Shown piece after piece: positions 1 to 10,482 of a DNA stretch of 64,000 bases. A program made the translations under genes and the position numbers. The stretch spans positions 33,637,001 through 33,701,000 of the forward strand of contig CM074855.1 in the NCBI GenBank assembly GCA_037501455.1. Reading direction: 5' to 3'. The first letter of the stretch is position 1. Every line of letters begins with the position of its first letter. The notes below the pieces were generated by a model. It saw only the letters and a list, made by a program, of their open reading frames with translations, was not told the DNA's origin and made no database searches. This DNA is from Lantana camara. Taxonomy: Eukaryota; Streptophyta; Magnoliopsida; Lamiales; Verbenaceae.

Positions 1-8
1 GTTTTGAA

Positions 9-945
9 ATGGCAACCAAAAACCCTCTTGTATCGATCCTCGAGTCAAACAAGTTGACTGGTCCCAACTATTCTGATTGGCTGAGGAATCTGAAAATCAT
101 TTTAGATTCTGAGAAGAGAACTTATGTTCTTTTCGAAGGGGAGCCTAGTCCCAAAAGGGACGCTCCCACTCGGGCCGAGCGGGACGCGATGGAAGGATGA
201 TAATCTCCAAGCCCATTGCCTTATCTTGGCTAACATGTCTCCAGACTTGCAAAGGCAACATGAGGCCATGGAATTTGCTTGGGAGATTTACGACCACTTA
301 GAGAAACTTTACCGCCCTCATGAACGTGTTACAAGGTATAACACTTCAAAGGAATTCTTCCACTTGAGAATGAGGGAAGGTTCAAGTGTCCATGAATATG
401 GACTCAAGTTTCTCACCCTTACTAAGAAACTTGCTTCCATGGACATGCCACTGAAAGATGAGCTTTCAGTGGACTTGTTGCTAGCCTCACTCCCACCATC
501 ATTCAACCCATTTGTCCTTAACTTCAATATGAATCATGCTGGTGCTACTGTAGTTGAGCTGATTAGTCAGCTTGTGACTGCTGAAAGCACGATCAAGAAG
601 GACAATAAGGTTCTGATGGTGAATGCTCCATCTTCCTCTTCTGGGCCTTCTAAAGGTAAGGGCAAGAAAGCCCAAAAGAAGAAAAAGAAACCCCTTTGGC
701 CCATTGGTGGCATTTCGAAGGGGAAGGCCCAAAAGAAGAAGCGTGATCAGAAAGAGGATGTTTGCTTCCATTGTGGCAAAGCGGGACATTGGAGGAGAAA
801 CTACCCAGAGTACAAGGCTACTCTAATGAAAGGTATGTTTCTCGTTGAAGTAAATCTTTCTATTAATTCTGGTTCTTGGGTACTTAATACCGGTTGTGGA
901 GCTCATATCTGTAATGATGTACAGATGCTAAATGAAGTCCAATAA
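9..945 (+). pseudogene. copia gag and start of protease, frameshifted
   Basis: The frame starting MATKNPLVSILE at 9 is a typical plant copia Gag N-terminus. It continues to 200, and from about position 160-200 the Gag sequence continues in a different frame to 945, so one frameshift separates the first ~50 residues from the rest. A basic Lys-rich stretch (about 650-750) precedes the zinc knuckle at about 763-804, which reads C-x2-C-x4-H-x4-Y: the last cysteine has become tyrosine. The protease motif near 880-900 reads LNTGCG where the family has D-T-G, so the catalytic aspartate is asparagine. A TAA at 943-945 stops the frame. Gag would form the capsid and the protease would process the polyprotein; both are defective here. 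Confidence 0.9.
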
Positions 946-966
946 CTCAGAGAAGGAGAATGTGTC

Positions 967-2337
967 TTGAAGATCGGCGATGGCTCAAATGTTGAAGCTC
1001 GAGCTTTAGGCACAATTAGATTAGATTTAGGTAGTTTTGAGTTAGCTTTAAATAAAGTCCTTTATGTACCGAATATTATTCGTAATATAATTTCAGTTCC
1101 AATTTTAGATTGTGAAGGTTATGAAACTTATATTAAGAATGGTAAATACTTTATCAAACGGAACAACTCTTCCGTTCACATCGGTACTCTAAGTAATGGA
1201 CTTTATCTAACTCAAACTATCAATATTATGAATATATAACGAGAAACTAAACGTAAGAGAGATGAAAAAGTTTCAGCTCCCTCATGGCATGCTAGATTAT
1301 GACACATTTCCAAGAACAGAATTAGCAAAATAAACACTTTAGGATCGTTCTCTGAAAATGATCTCAAAGAGTTAACTTCTTGCGAATCTTGTCTCAAAGG
1401 AAAGATATCCAAATCTCCTTTTAAAGGAACTGTGGAACGTGCCACTAAGGTCTTGGATTTGATCCATTCTGATGTTTGTGGACCGCTTAGTGTAAGCACA
1501 AGAAACAATCATCAGTATTTCATAACCTTTACTGATGACTATAGTCGGTATAGTTATGTATACTTGATGAAGTATAAATCTGAAGCTTTTGAGAAATTCC
1601 TAGAATTTCAAAAGGAGGTTGAGAACCAAACTGGTCACAAGATCAAAGCACTTCGATCTGATCGAGGAGGCAAGTATCTTAGGGAAGAATTCCTTAATCA
1701 TCTCAAAGATAATAGGATTATCTCTCAGTGGACTCCTCCGGGAACTCCTCAACTCAAGGGAGTTTCTGAGAGAAGGAACCGAACTCTACTGGATATGGTT
1801 CGTTCCATGATGAGTTTCACTGACTTACCACCTTCTTTCTTGGGTTATGCCCTAGAAAGTGCAGCAAAGATTTTGAATCTAGTTCCCTCTAAGTCAGTCC
1901 CTAAAACTCCCTATGAAATGTGGCATGGTAAAATCTCTAGTTATTCTTACTTGAGAATTTGGGGTTGTCCTGCTTACGTGAAGAGGACAGTGGGAGATAA
2001 GTTAGATTCTCGTTCTAACTTATGCTACTTTGTGGGTTATCCTAAGGAATCCATAGGATACTACTTCTATGATCAATCTGAGCAAAAAGTATTTTTTTCC
2101 AGAAATCGTACTTTTCTTAAGGAACCATTCCTTAAAGAAAAGAAAGGCAAGATCATAGAATTAGAGGAAGTACAAAGTGACCCCACGCCACCCACTGAAG
2201 AAACATCCCCTTCTGATCAACCACAACCAATCACGAATTTTGATACACACGTAAATCCTCCTCTATGGCATTCTAAACACACTCCTAGACAGCCACAGAT
2301 GGTATGGATTCTTACATCAGATCTCACAAAAGGATAA
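967..2337 (+). pseudogene. copia protease C-terminus and integrase, broken
   Basis: Frames 967-1239 and 1432-2337 continue the polyprotein after stops. A further in-frame TGA at 1300-1302 replaces the glycine codon of the usual RLGHIS motif in the integrase HHCC zinc-binding domain. The C-x2-C part (CESC) follows at about 1381-1392. The catalytic core keeps all three acidic residues of the D,D-35-E triad: D in HSDVCGP (near 1468), D in SDRGG (near 1659) and E in VSERRN (near 1764). The usual H-N before G-V-S-E is L-K. The frame is lost at 2337 just before the conserved link to the reverse transcriptase. Integrase would join element cDNA to host DNA in the nucleus. Confidence 0.9.
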
Positions 2338-2398
2338 TGATCCTCTAATATATAAGGAGGCACTTTCAGATTCTGACTCTGAACAGTGAATAGAAGCC

Positions 2399-3877
2399 AT
2401 GAAATCCGAAATGGATTCCATGAACTCCAACCAAGTTTGCAAATGGATCTTTAAGAGAAAGCTTGGAGTTGATGGAAGCATTGCAGCCTACAAAGCAAGA
2501 CTGGTTGCAAAAGGATTCACTCAAAGACCCGGCATGGACTTTGATGAAACCTTTTCACCAGTTGCAATGCAAAAGTCTATTCGGATCATGCTAGCCATTG
2601 CTGCATATTATGACTATGAGATATGGCAAATGGATATGAAAAATGCCTTTCTCAATGGTGACATTGATAAAGACATTTTTATGGAGCAACCCATAGGTTT
2701 CACATTCAGTGGGAGTGAGCAAAAGGTTTGCAAACTCCAAAGATCAATCTATGGATTGAAACAGGCTTCTAGGAATTGGAACAATCGATTTGATGAATCA
2801 GTCAAAGCGTTTGGCTTCATTCAAATTTCGAATGAATCATGTGTGTATAGAAAGGAATTGGAGACCTCAGTGCAATTCTTAGTACTTTATGTTGATGGCA
2901 TCCTTCTTATTGGGAATTCGAAGGATGACATGAAAGTAACTAAGTTATGGTTATCGAACCAATTCGAGATGAAAGATCTTGGTGATGCGTCCTATATCCT
3001 TGGAATTAAAATCTATCAAGATAGATCTAGAAGGTTAATAGGATTATCACAGTCGATGTACATTGATAAAGTATTGAAGAGATTCAATATGGAGTCAGCA
3101 AAGGTTAAGAACCTTCCTATGAGTGTAGGAACATATCTTTCTAAGAAGATGTGCCTTAAGACTAACCTTGAGAAGGAAAGAATGACTCATACACCTTATG
3201 CATCAGCAATAGGTAGCATAATGTATGCAATGTTATGTACTCGACCGGATGTGGCTTATACACTTAGTGTAACAACTCGTTTCCAATCTGACCCTGGAGA
3301 TGGTCACTGGGCTGCCGTGAAGAATATTCTTAAGTACTTGAAAAGTACTAATGATTTATTCTTAGTTTGCGGAGATCAGAAAGATCTTACTGTCGAACGA
3401 TACTGCGATGCAAGCTTTGCAGCTGACTTAGATGATTTTAAGTCAATGTCAGGATACATTTTCTGCCTAAACGACGGAGCAGTGAGTTGGAAGAGTTCCA
3501 AGCAAACGACCACTGCAGATTCGACCACTGAGGCCGAATACTTAGCTGTAAATGATGCAGCTAAGGAAGGTGTTTGGATTAGAAACTTCATTCAAGAGTT
3601 GAATGTTGTTCCTAGCATGAAAGACCCCATTACTGTGTTTTGTAGCAACATTGGGGCGGTTGCTCAAGCAAGAGAACCAAGATCTCACCAACGGACCAAG
3701 CACATTATGACGAAGTATCACCTAATCCGTGATATTATCAAAAGAGGAGATCTACAAATTGAGAGGGTCGTATCAGCAGAGAACGTGGCAGATCCACTTA
3801 CTAAACCCCTTAGTCGAGAAGCTTTCCAAGGTCATCTTCAGAAGATGGGACTTGGAGTAGCTTTAGAATGGCTTTGA
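2399..3877 (+). pseudogene. copia reverse transcriptase and RNase H, catalytically altered
   Basis: A long open frame (492 residues from ATG) matches copia RT from the KWIFKRK block through RNase H. About 14 residues seem to be missing in frame between NSNQVC and KWIFK, compared with the usual family spacing. The RT palm motif, normally YVDD, reads YVDG at 2888-2899, so one of the two metal-binding aspartates is lost. In RNase H, YCDAS and the TEAEY glutamate are present, but the conserved aspartate of the usual DN motif has become serine (FCSNIGA, near 3641-3649). The end of RNase H (ADPLTKPL, QKMGLG) is intact. An open frame with dead active sites suggests a relatively recent copy inactivated by point mutations. 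Confidence 0.92.
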
Positions 3878-3893
3878 CGGGCAAGTGCGAGAT
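3878..3893 (+). promoter_or_regulatory. copia polypurine tract
   Basis: The purine-rich run GGGCAAGTGCGAGAT sits directly before the LTR start TGTTAGG. This is the position and look of the copia plus-strand primer (family form GGGCAAGTGGGAGA); one C interrupts the purines. Confidence 0.75.
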
Positions 3894-5041
3894 TGTTAGG
3901 AATAGTGCCCTAGAAAGCCGATTGTATATCCGCTTTGTACTTTTCCTTATTGTAATCACAGACAATCTTTGAATAAAATAACGAATTGAGGCAACACTTC
4001 TTTATATGCTCTTGTTTGGTATGTGTTTACTTTAGCTGTGCATGTATAAGAACTCCCCTAATCCTGATGACTTTAGGACTCTACCATTTAGGTGAAATGG
4101 TTCATGAAACGAGCCCTATATCACATAAGTCATGATTAGTAAAATACTCCAAGCCGATGAGTCCTACAGACAGTGGGAGTGTCAACCTGACTCCTCTAAG
4201 GCTTGCTTGTGGGATCACGCCCTTAAGAAGGACCACCTTATTTCATGGAGGTGCAAAGTGTATAGTTGATACGTGCGTGATACATTAGGGTGCTTACTTC
4301 CATAAGTAAGTTCACTGAGGTGCCCCGTGTGAGAAGATTCCTAAATGGGAAAGGAAATTTCTATTTCAGAAAATGAAAACTTCCAGATTAGGAAATATCT
4401 CACGAGTCATTGATGTGATTAATTAATCCTTAGACTTGAGGGTCCATGTCACTTTATGAGTTAACTCTGTAGTCTTAGGTATAAGCTTTAAAGGGTGTCG
4501 CCTTAGACAACTGATTCAAGGCTTATGCTGGGGTTGCACAAGTGACTCATGAAAGTGAATGAGAATCAAGAAAGGACCTACACTTGCATTTGCAAGGTGA
4601 TCTCTTATTGTGTAAGTCATTCATATACCATATGGAGTCCTTGGCCAAGGTAGAAGATCAAGATATCAAGAAAAGGGTTTCTTGGATTGAGATCAAATGG
4701 ATATGAAATGCACTTAGCTTTAAGACCAGATTATTAGGGTTCTGATTATTCCCTTACCCTAGATCTTGGTTGAGAGATAGTGAGTAGGAGGATTGTATCT
4801 CACATGAATCAATGACTTAAAGGTTCTGTCGAATCGAGACATTCCAATTCAGCTAGGGGTTAAACACCTGTTGCTAGACTATGGTCGTTTAATCTGTAGA
4901 CTGATTAATTAATTAGTGAGTTAATTAATTAGGGTCACCGCTAATTGAATTGAGAACCTAGAGGGTCACACACAACAACTTGGTTACATGAGTTGGGGCT
5001 TTGAAATGATTAAACGAGTTAATCGAGCTAAAAGGGTTCCA

Positions 5042-5099
5042 CACGTGCGAAGCACACGTGTGGGTCACGTGCTTGACACGTGTCCTATAGGGACACGTG
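5042..5099. promoter_or_regulatory. cluster of five CACGTG (G-box) motifs in the copia LTR
   Basis: CACGTG starts at 5042, 5055, 5066, 5077 and 5094, with spacings of 13, 11, 11 and 17 bp. G-boxes are known binding sites for plant bZIP and bHLH factors (ABA and light responses). Their position about 350 bp upstream of the LTR TATA box fits a U3 enhancer; this function is inferred. Confidence 0.6.
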
Positions 5100-5439
5100 T
5101 GCACAGTGCGTGTATGTTTATTTATGTATTAAATAATTAATGTGTTAATTATTTAATAGACTTTGGTTTAATTTTGAATTAAAATGAAAGTCTTTTTTTG
5201 GAGAAATTAATCTATTTAATTAATTATGAATTAATTAATTAGATAAATAAGTTATTTATTTATTAATAAATAAAGTATAATATTATCCAAAAGGAGTTTG
5301 GATATTTTAGCTCTCTTAAAATTTGATTTGAATTAGAATTCAAAGTCAAAGTTTGGAATTACTTGATGATCAAGTAATAAGAGAGAGAGGGACCAAATCC
5401 TTAGTCCAATAGGACTAAGTTTCGGCCGCCCCTCTCTAT

Positions 5440-5468
5440 ACTATATATAGGGGAGCTCGAGCTCCCCT
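5440..5468 (+). promoter_or_regulatory. LTR TATA box followed by a 20-bp perfect palindrome
   Basis: ACTATATATAG (about 5439-5450) is a strong TATA box. The palindrome AGGGGAGCTCGAGCTCCCCT occupies 5449-5468, between the TATA box and the expected start near 5475. In RNA starting upstream it would form a 10-bp stem with no loop; in DNA it is a cruciform or dimer site. Confidence 0.65.
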
Positions 5469-5838
5469 TAGAGAGTAATTGATGATTTCTTTTGGTTCAT
5501 GTGTTGAACATCATTCTTTCTCCAAGATCAAATAAATCCTAAGTTAAGCCTAAACACTAACTAGAGAACTAGCATCCTTACTAGTTAGATTGCAGTCAAG
5601 TTGGTGGACTATCTCTAGAGAGCTTCAAGTTAGAAGTTTCTAAAGATTCGAGCTTTACCAAGGAGAGGGGATCAAGCCGCGAGAAGAGCGTTCTTGGGTG
5701 GCTTGAAACGCTTCAAGAAAGATTATTGAAAAGTAAGTTTCTTTACCTTACGAATTTGGATTCATGATTGCGAGTTTCGATCCTTTTATTGGAAAATTTT
5801 TAAATTTTCGCTGCTTTTTGATTCCTGTTTTTCCAACA

Positions 5839-6679
5839 ATAATATCATGCAAGTATGTATCATACAATTTGATTCTCGCAAAAGGTGAAACAGAGCCTGC
5901 ATTTCAAACAATTTTAAGCAAAATCAAGTACTAACAGTGAAACAGAATTATTTGCACAAACCAATTAAATTACAAACCCACAAAAAGTATAAGCATTTTC
6001 AAAGCAATCATTTTTGCCAACTACTCAATTAAAAAAGATCAAATTGGGCGTCAAATATTCATATTTTAGGGCAAGCACACATATTAACATAAAAATTAGG
6101 GCTTGTGATGTACATATGTGAATCAAGATGAACAACTGATATTAATCCAATAATAACCAACTAGGCTCAAAATAATCATACCCCAACTTGCAAATTAGTA
6201 AAAATTAGAGCTTTTTATGCACACCAAAATATGAACACATACCGAGATTTTAGCTGGAGAAATTCTTTCTTGAGTAGAAGAACTAATTGACGAAGATGGT
6301 TTCGATTTTTTAAGTAAGACTGATGACAAGATGGCTGAGTGGGATGGGGCTAGGGGTTTGGGCATTAAGGTCGGAGATAAAGAGAAGATGAAAAATTGAA
6401 ATTTGATGTATAATGTCGTGATTTGTGTGAAAACTGAAAAGAAAAACATATTAACTTTAGTTAATTTTGGTTTGCCCCCACAAAAGTTCCTAATATATTA
6501 AAAAACAACCAAAAAGCTTTGTATAATTATGAAATTTACCCCATCGTGTCCAATCCATATCGGACACTTCACAAGGTCGTGTCTGACACTGTGTCCCTAT
6601 CTCTTCTCTTTTTTTTTTTTTTTAATTCAGGAATGAATCAATGTGTCAAACACCTGTCAAAGTCATGTTTTTGTTCGCC
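5839..6679. other. AT-rich flank without recognisable genes
   Basis: I recognise no coding or element sequence. An 84-codon minus-strand frame at 6195-6449 has no family features I can name. A T-run lies at 6609-6623. Confidence 0.5.
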
Positions 6680-7654
6680 CACTACAAAAAAACAATCGAA
6701 AACCGACAGAAAATTCCGTCGATTTTCCGTTGGAATTTCAGAAGGAAAACCGATGGAATTCCAACGGAATTCCCACGGCCGAGAAAAATTGCATTCCAAC
6801 GGAAAAGTCGTCGGAATTTCGTCAGAAAAATTGGTAGAATTTAAAAAAAAAATAGGCCAAAAATGGTTTTTATTCTTCATTGAAAAAAGACTAACAGAAT
6901 ACTTTCCGTTGGTTTTCCATTGGAATTTTCATTGAAAGAAAAATTCCAATGGAAAACCGACGGAAAATCCCGTTGGTATTTTATTCTTTTTTTAAAAAAA
7001 AAACAAATTATTTCCGCTGGAATTTTTTAAAAAAAAATCCAACGGAAAACCGACAAAAAATTCCGTCGGTTTTCCGTTGGAATTTTCAAAGAAAAAAAAA
7101 TTCCAACGGAAAACCAACCGAAAAATTCCGTTGGTTTTTTTATTCTTCATTAAAAAAAAAAAAAACCAAGGGAATCCTTTCCGTAGGAATTTTCATTGAA
7201 AGAAAAATTCCAACGGAAAATCCCGTCGGTATTTTTATTCTTTTTTTAAAAAAAAACAAAATTTTTTCCGTTGGAATTTTCAATGTAATAAAAATTCTGT
7301 TGCTTTTCCGTCGGTTTCCCGTTGGAAATTTTTTCATCGGTTTTTCGTTGGAATTTCTCAATCAAATTTAATTAGAAAAATATGATTATAGTTAATAACA
7401 ATAATTATATATTTAAAAATTATATAATATACAAATGATTAATTATTAATATGATATTTTATATAATTTTAAGTGTATACATTATTAATTAAAACACAAA
7501 AGTATATAAGCTAACAATTTTTATATTATATCTCAATAAATATGATTATATTTAATTCAAATAATCATATATTTTAAATTAATAACAAAATGTGTTTAAA
7601 TAATTAATTGAAATAAGTGTAGAAATATATTTAAAGACATAATGTTAATAAGAA

Positions 7655-7822
7655 GTAAGTTGTCCAAGTTTGTAAGGGAGTCATCATTCTTCCTTGGAGA
7701 CCCGAGTTCGAATCCCTGCGTGCGCAGTTATCGTGAGAATTAATTCTCACATTGGCTAGCTCAAGCTCGGCCCGTGGCTCATCCGAGGTGTTGGTGTGGC
7801 TCGCTTCCGGGGTGTTCTTTTT
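7655..7822 (+). mobile_element. tRNA-derived SINE-like sequence inside the CACTA element
   Basis: GAGTTCGAATCC at 7704-7715 matches the RNA polymerase III B box (GGTTCGANTCC). About 45 bp upstream, TGTCCAAGTTTGTAAGG is a plausible degenerate A-box region. The segment ends in a T-run (7818-7822), as several plant SINEs do, and CACTA subterminal repeats resume right after it, which suggests insertion into the CACTA element. It is not a functional tRNA: I see no acceptor or anticodon stems. The minus-strand frame across it (ARRDSNSGL) is a known translation artefact of B boxes. Confidence 0.5.
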
Positions 7823-7853
7823 TCCGACGGAATACCAATGAAAAATTCCGTTA

Positions 7854-7885
7854 GAAGCACCAAGGCAACTGGCTGACACAAGTGT
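7854..7885. repeat. 32-bp direct repeat, copy 1
   Basis: Identical to 8081-8112 (starts GAAGCACCAAGG, ends CACAAGTGT). Between the copies a second 19-bp word (AAGTTTTATGTTTGTTGTC) also occurs twice (about 7896 and 7971), so the stretch looks like a local rearrangement at the CACTA right end. Confidence 0.8.
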
Positions 7886-8080
7886 GGTTGATCAGAAGTT
7901 TTATGTTTGTTGTCAAATTTTTCCGTAATGGCCACTCATGGGGCCAAATTTTTTAGCGTTTGTGCATCAAAGTTTTATGTTTGTTGTCTTTCTATTTTAT
8001 CTATGTGATATTTAATTAATGATCTTATTTATACATTCTTTTTTCACCCAAGGAACAAAACGACTAACGATAAGAGATTC

Positions 8081-8112
8081 GAAGCACCAAGGCAACTGGC
8101 TGACACAAGTGT
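8081..8112. repeat. 32-bp direct repeat, copy 2
   Basis: Second copy of the repeat at 7854-7885. The sequence between them (7886-8080) and on to the LINE start (8313) holds no recognisable gene. Confidence 0.8.
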
Positions 8113-8312
8113 ATCATCTAATATTGATGTTAAGCCTTCAAAAAAAGAATTCCACTTTTCCTAGACCATCCCAGAGTTTTTGTGTCATTGGTGACAAGGC
8201 CAAACAAGCCCATAAATTGCAAGGTCATTAAAAAGGATAGAAAGAATTATGTTACAATGAAGAATCTTGGGGCAACATTAGATAAGATTAGAGAGGAAAG
8301 TTTAAGAAGTTT

Positions 8313-9160
8313 AAGAAGGATATTCTGAGTGTGTATGAAAGATATTCGGGACAGAAAATTAATGTGAATAAAAGCTCTTTCATGGTTGGTAACAATTCCC
8401 CTGAAGTGGCATCTTTAGCTAAAGAAATCCTTAGTTTTTCTCAAGATTGGTTACCTTTCAAGTACCTTGGAGCTATGATCTATAAGGGAAGGAAAAAGAT
8501 AACCCTTTTTTACGATTTAATTAATCGGATTCGGAACAAGATGAACGGATGGGAATGTGTTCGGCTATCACATGGAGGAAGGCTACAATTGATCAAATTT
8601 GAGTTGCTTACCATGCCAACCCATCTTTTTCAAATTACTGAACCTCCGAAAACTGTCATCGATACGATTAAAGGCCTATTAAATGAGTTTTTTTGGGCTT
8701 CGAGAGAAGGAAACAAAAGGATACACTGGACTACATGGAATCGGATTTGCTACCCGGTTGAAGAAGGAGGTTTGGGAATTCGCAGCCTAAATGATATCGT
8801 TCTTGCCTTCACACATAAACTATGGTGGAGATTTCGTACAAGCAACTCGTTGTACGTAAGCTTTATGCACAGTAAGTATTGTGGTTCAATGCATCCCAAA
8901 TTCGCACCGGTCGCGCAATATCACTCCCCCATTTGGCGGAGAATGTGTAAGTTCGCGGTGATGCAGAAAGCCAAATCCTTTGGCTGATAAAGAGTGGAAA
9001 GTGTTCTTTTTGGGAAGATAATTGGTTGGGTGGAAATCCAATTGCTAATATGCGGGTTGGTCAATTTCAAAATACCCATGTGGAGGAGTATATGCTAAAT
9101 GGTGAATGGAATGTGGAAGCCCTTCATGGTGTGGTTGACGATGACTTGATATAGCAAATA
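8313..9160 (+). pseudogene. L1-type LINE reverse transcriptase, C-terminal part
   Basis: From about 8313 the translation reads DILSVYERYSGQKINVNKSS, the segment that follows the YADD palm motif in plant L1-clade RTs. It continues with KYLGAMIYKGRK, the SHGGRLQLIK and MPTHLFQI blocks, and EEGGLGIRSL with KLWWRFR. The enzyme would copy LINE RNA at nicked chromosomal DNA. The N-terminal half, the palm aspartates and the endonuclease are absent, as expected for 5' truncation during LINE insertion. A frameshift near 8980 moves the frame (the SFWEDNWLGG continuation lies in another frame), and stops follow. Confidence 0.88.
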
Positions 9161-9166
9161 CAAAAA

Positions 9167-9667
9167 GTGCCTTTTTCCCCCAGTAGCATCGACACCCCGG
9201 TATGGTCTGGAAGTGATGATGGACAATTTTCTTTGCATGTCGCGTGGGAGCAACTACGAGAGAGGCGGGCAAGAGAAGATCTACTACACTCGTTATGGAG
9301 TGCAGGCTTAACACCAACGATCATGGTCTTCATATGGCGCCTTGTGCATGATTGGGTGCCAGTCGATGAAAGATTGCAGCGTAAAGGGAGGGTTTTTCCT
9401 TCAAAATGTGCTTGCTGCAACAACCAAGAAACTCTAAGTCACCTTCTCATTAATAATTCTAAATTTAACTCTATTTGGACTTATTTTGCTGATATGTTCA
9501 ATTTTCAGGTACCGAACACTAATGCTGTTAGGGTTATGCTCAATGCTTGGTTCAATTCCTCTCCATTTAGCAAGCGGGAACACATTAGAATCATCATTCC
9601 CATACTTGTTATGTGGTTTGTTTGGACTGAAAGGAATAGGCATAAGCACCAAGGAGCTACGTTCTAA
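9167..9667 (+). pseudogene. LINE zinc-binding (zf-RVT) region
   Basis: The frame contains VFIWRLVHDWVPVDERLQRKG followed by CACC and LSHLLINNS, matching the zf-RVT region between RT and RNase H in plant LINEs. The expected cysteine after HLL (H-L-x-x-x-C) is asparagine or serine here, so the metal site is probably broken. It continues the LINE from 8313 with a frame change and ends at a stop near 9665. Confidence 0.8.
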
Positions 9668-9784
9668 GTCTACAGCATTAAGAGAGAAATTGCTAATGAC
9701 ATTTGGCTCCTGCACAAGACTAACAGAGTTACGGATAGTTGGTGGAGGGGTCACGGTATCACCGCGGCTAAGTTCGGACTAACT

Positions 9785-10327
9785 GTGAGCCCCATCAAAA
9801 TGAAGATAATTAAAACTGTCCACTGGAACAAACCCCCGGATGGCACGGTCAAGATAAATTCGGATGGCTCATCCCATGCCAACCCGAGTCCCGCCGGAAT
9901 CGGTGTTGTGATCAGAGATCATGCAGGCTTTGTTATTCGAGCATATTGTGCAGGTATCGGTACAGCTACGAACACTTTGGCAGAGCTGCAAGCCTTAGTC
10001 TCCTGTGTACAGATGGCAAGAGACCTCGATTACAACGTCATCTAGGCAGAGTTGGATGCTCAAGTCGTCATCAATATTGTTAAAAGGAAAACTTCGGGTG
10101 ACGCGAGGCTAATACACTTGCTGGCCAAATTGTATATGCTAATAGATGGGATGCATATCATTTTCACCCATGTCTTCAGAGAAGGTAATAAAGTGGTCAA
10201 TTTTCTTGCAAATTGGGGTGCCACTATGCAGGAAGTCTGGGACTTTCCAAATAGCAGTATGCCGCCAGAACTAAGAGGATTGGTGTGGATGGACAAATGG
10301 GGCCTCCCTTCGTTTCGTGTCCGATGA
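9785..10327 (+). pseudogene. LINE C-terminal RNase H domain, one stop
   Basis: Motifs of the plant LINE RNase H (RVT_3) are in order: INSDGSS with the first catalytic Asp, GIGVVIRD, AELQAL with the catalytic Glu, DAQVVI with Asp, and the C-terminal HVFREGN..NFLANWG. An in-frame TAG at about 10043-10045 splits it, and the last catalytic position (usually A-D-x-L-A) reads V-N-F-L-A, Asp to Asn. The end (PPELRGLVWMDKWGLP) is the typical LINE terminus. No clear poly(A) follows. Confidence 0.85.
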
Positions 10328-10339
10328 TGATAGTTCTTA

Positions 10340-10482
10340 TTGATGGTAAAAGTTACGACACCAGCAACTGCGTACCCTGTGACAATTTGCTTTTTCCTTA
10401 TAATTGGTATTGTAAAAATTATTTGTTTTTTTAATAGTGCTACTGATCCTAGTCATGGTTGTAGAAAGGCTCTTTATATGCA
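10340..10482 (+). CDS. unrecognised open frame, segment 1 (split by element A)
   Basis: A frame from the double ATG at 10340 runs into element A at 10483. If A is removed (one copy of its ATGCA duplication kept), the frame continues at 19179 without a stop. After also removing the MULE it goes on at 24390 to a TGA at 24682-24684. The three segments total 891 bp, 296 codons plus stop. Segment 1 is hydrophobic (about residues 15-33), like a signal or membrane segment, and then reads TDPSHGCRKALYMQ. A possible intron acceptor (TTTTTTTAATAG, ending near 10438) means the true start could be later. I do not recognise a family. Confidence 0.4.
10478..10482. repeat. target-site duplication of element A, left copy (ATGCA)
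   Basis: ATGCA here and at 19174-19178 flank the LTR element exactly, the 5-bp duplication expected from Ty3/gypsy-type integrase. Confidence 0.95.

Larger units (their letters stand above)
1..5838 (+). mobile_element. Ty1/copia LTR retrotransposon, decayed, 5' LTR outside window
   Basis: Domains run in copia order: Gag with zinc knuckle, protease, integrase, reverse transcriptase, RNase H, then a polypurine tract and a 3' LTR. The window opens just before the gag ATG, so the 5' LTR and primer-binding site are missing. The body holds several stops, a frameshift, an internal deletion and substitutions in catalytic residues (see the component entries), so it cannot encode active enzymes. The 5 bp after the LTR (ATAAT, 5839-5843) are the candidate right target-site duplication, but the left copy is outside the window. 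I did not assign a copia lineage. Confidence 0.95.
3894..5838 (+). repeat. copia 3' LTR (1945 bp)
   Basis: Begins TGTTAGGAATAG and ends TTTTTCCAACA, giving the expected TG...CA ends with TGTT/AACA terminal inverted bases, directly after the polypurine tract. Contains a cluster of five CACGTG boxes (5042-5099), a CCAAT-like motif (5406-5411), a TATA run (5440-5449) and a 20-bp perfect palindrome just downstream. Without the 5' LTR its age cannot be estimated here. Confidence 0.88.
6680..7930. mobile_element. non-autonomous CACTA-like DNA transposon
   Basis: The left end CACTACAAAAAAAC at 6680 is the classic plant CACTA terminal repeat. It is followed by about 650 bp dense in short subterminal repeats in both orientations (TTCCGTTGG, CCGACGGAA and variants, 6700-7350), typical of CACTA transposase-binding regions. 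The same repeats reappear at 7823-7852. A degenerate right end is proposed at 7917-7930 (TTTTTCCGTAATG against the expected TTTTTTTGTAGTG), with GCC on both sides (6677-6679 and 7931-7933) as a 3-bp target duplication. The interior (7370-7630) is AT-rich with no transposase. The left end is firm; the right end is tentative. Confidence 0.65.

Noticed and set aside
6195..6449. 84-codon minus-strand frame
   Set aside because: Starts with hydrophobic low-complexity sequence and then Ser/Pro-rich residues, no recognisable motif; likely chance.
7704..7715. Possible functional tRNA gene
   Set aside because: Only a B box is convincing; I could not find matching acceptor, D or anticodon stems. Better explained as a SINE.
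7631..7879. 82-codon minus-strand frame containing ARRDSNSGL
   Set aside because: This peptide is a common artefact of translating the complement of tRNA-type B boxes.
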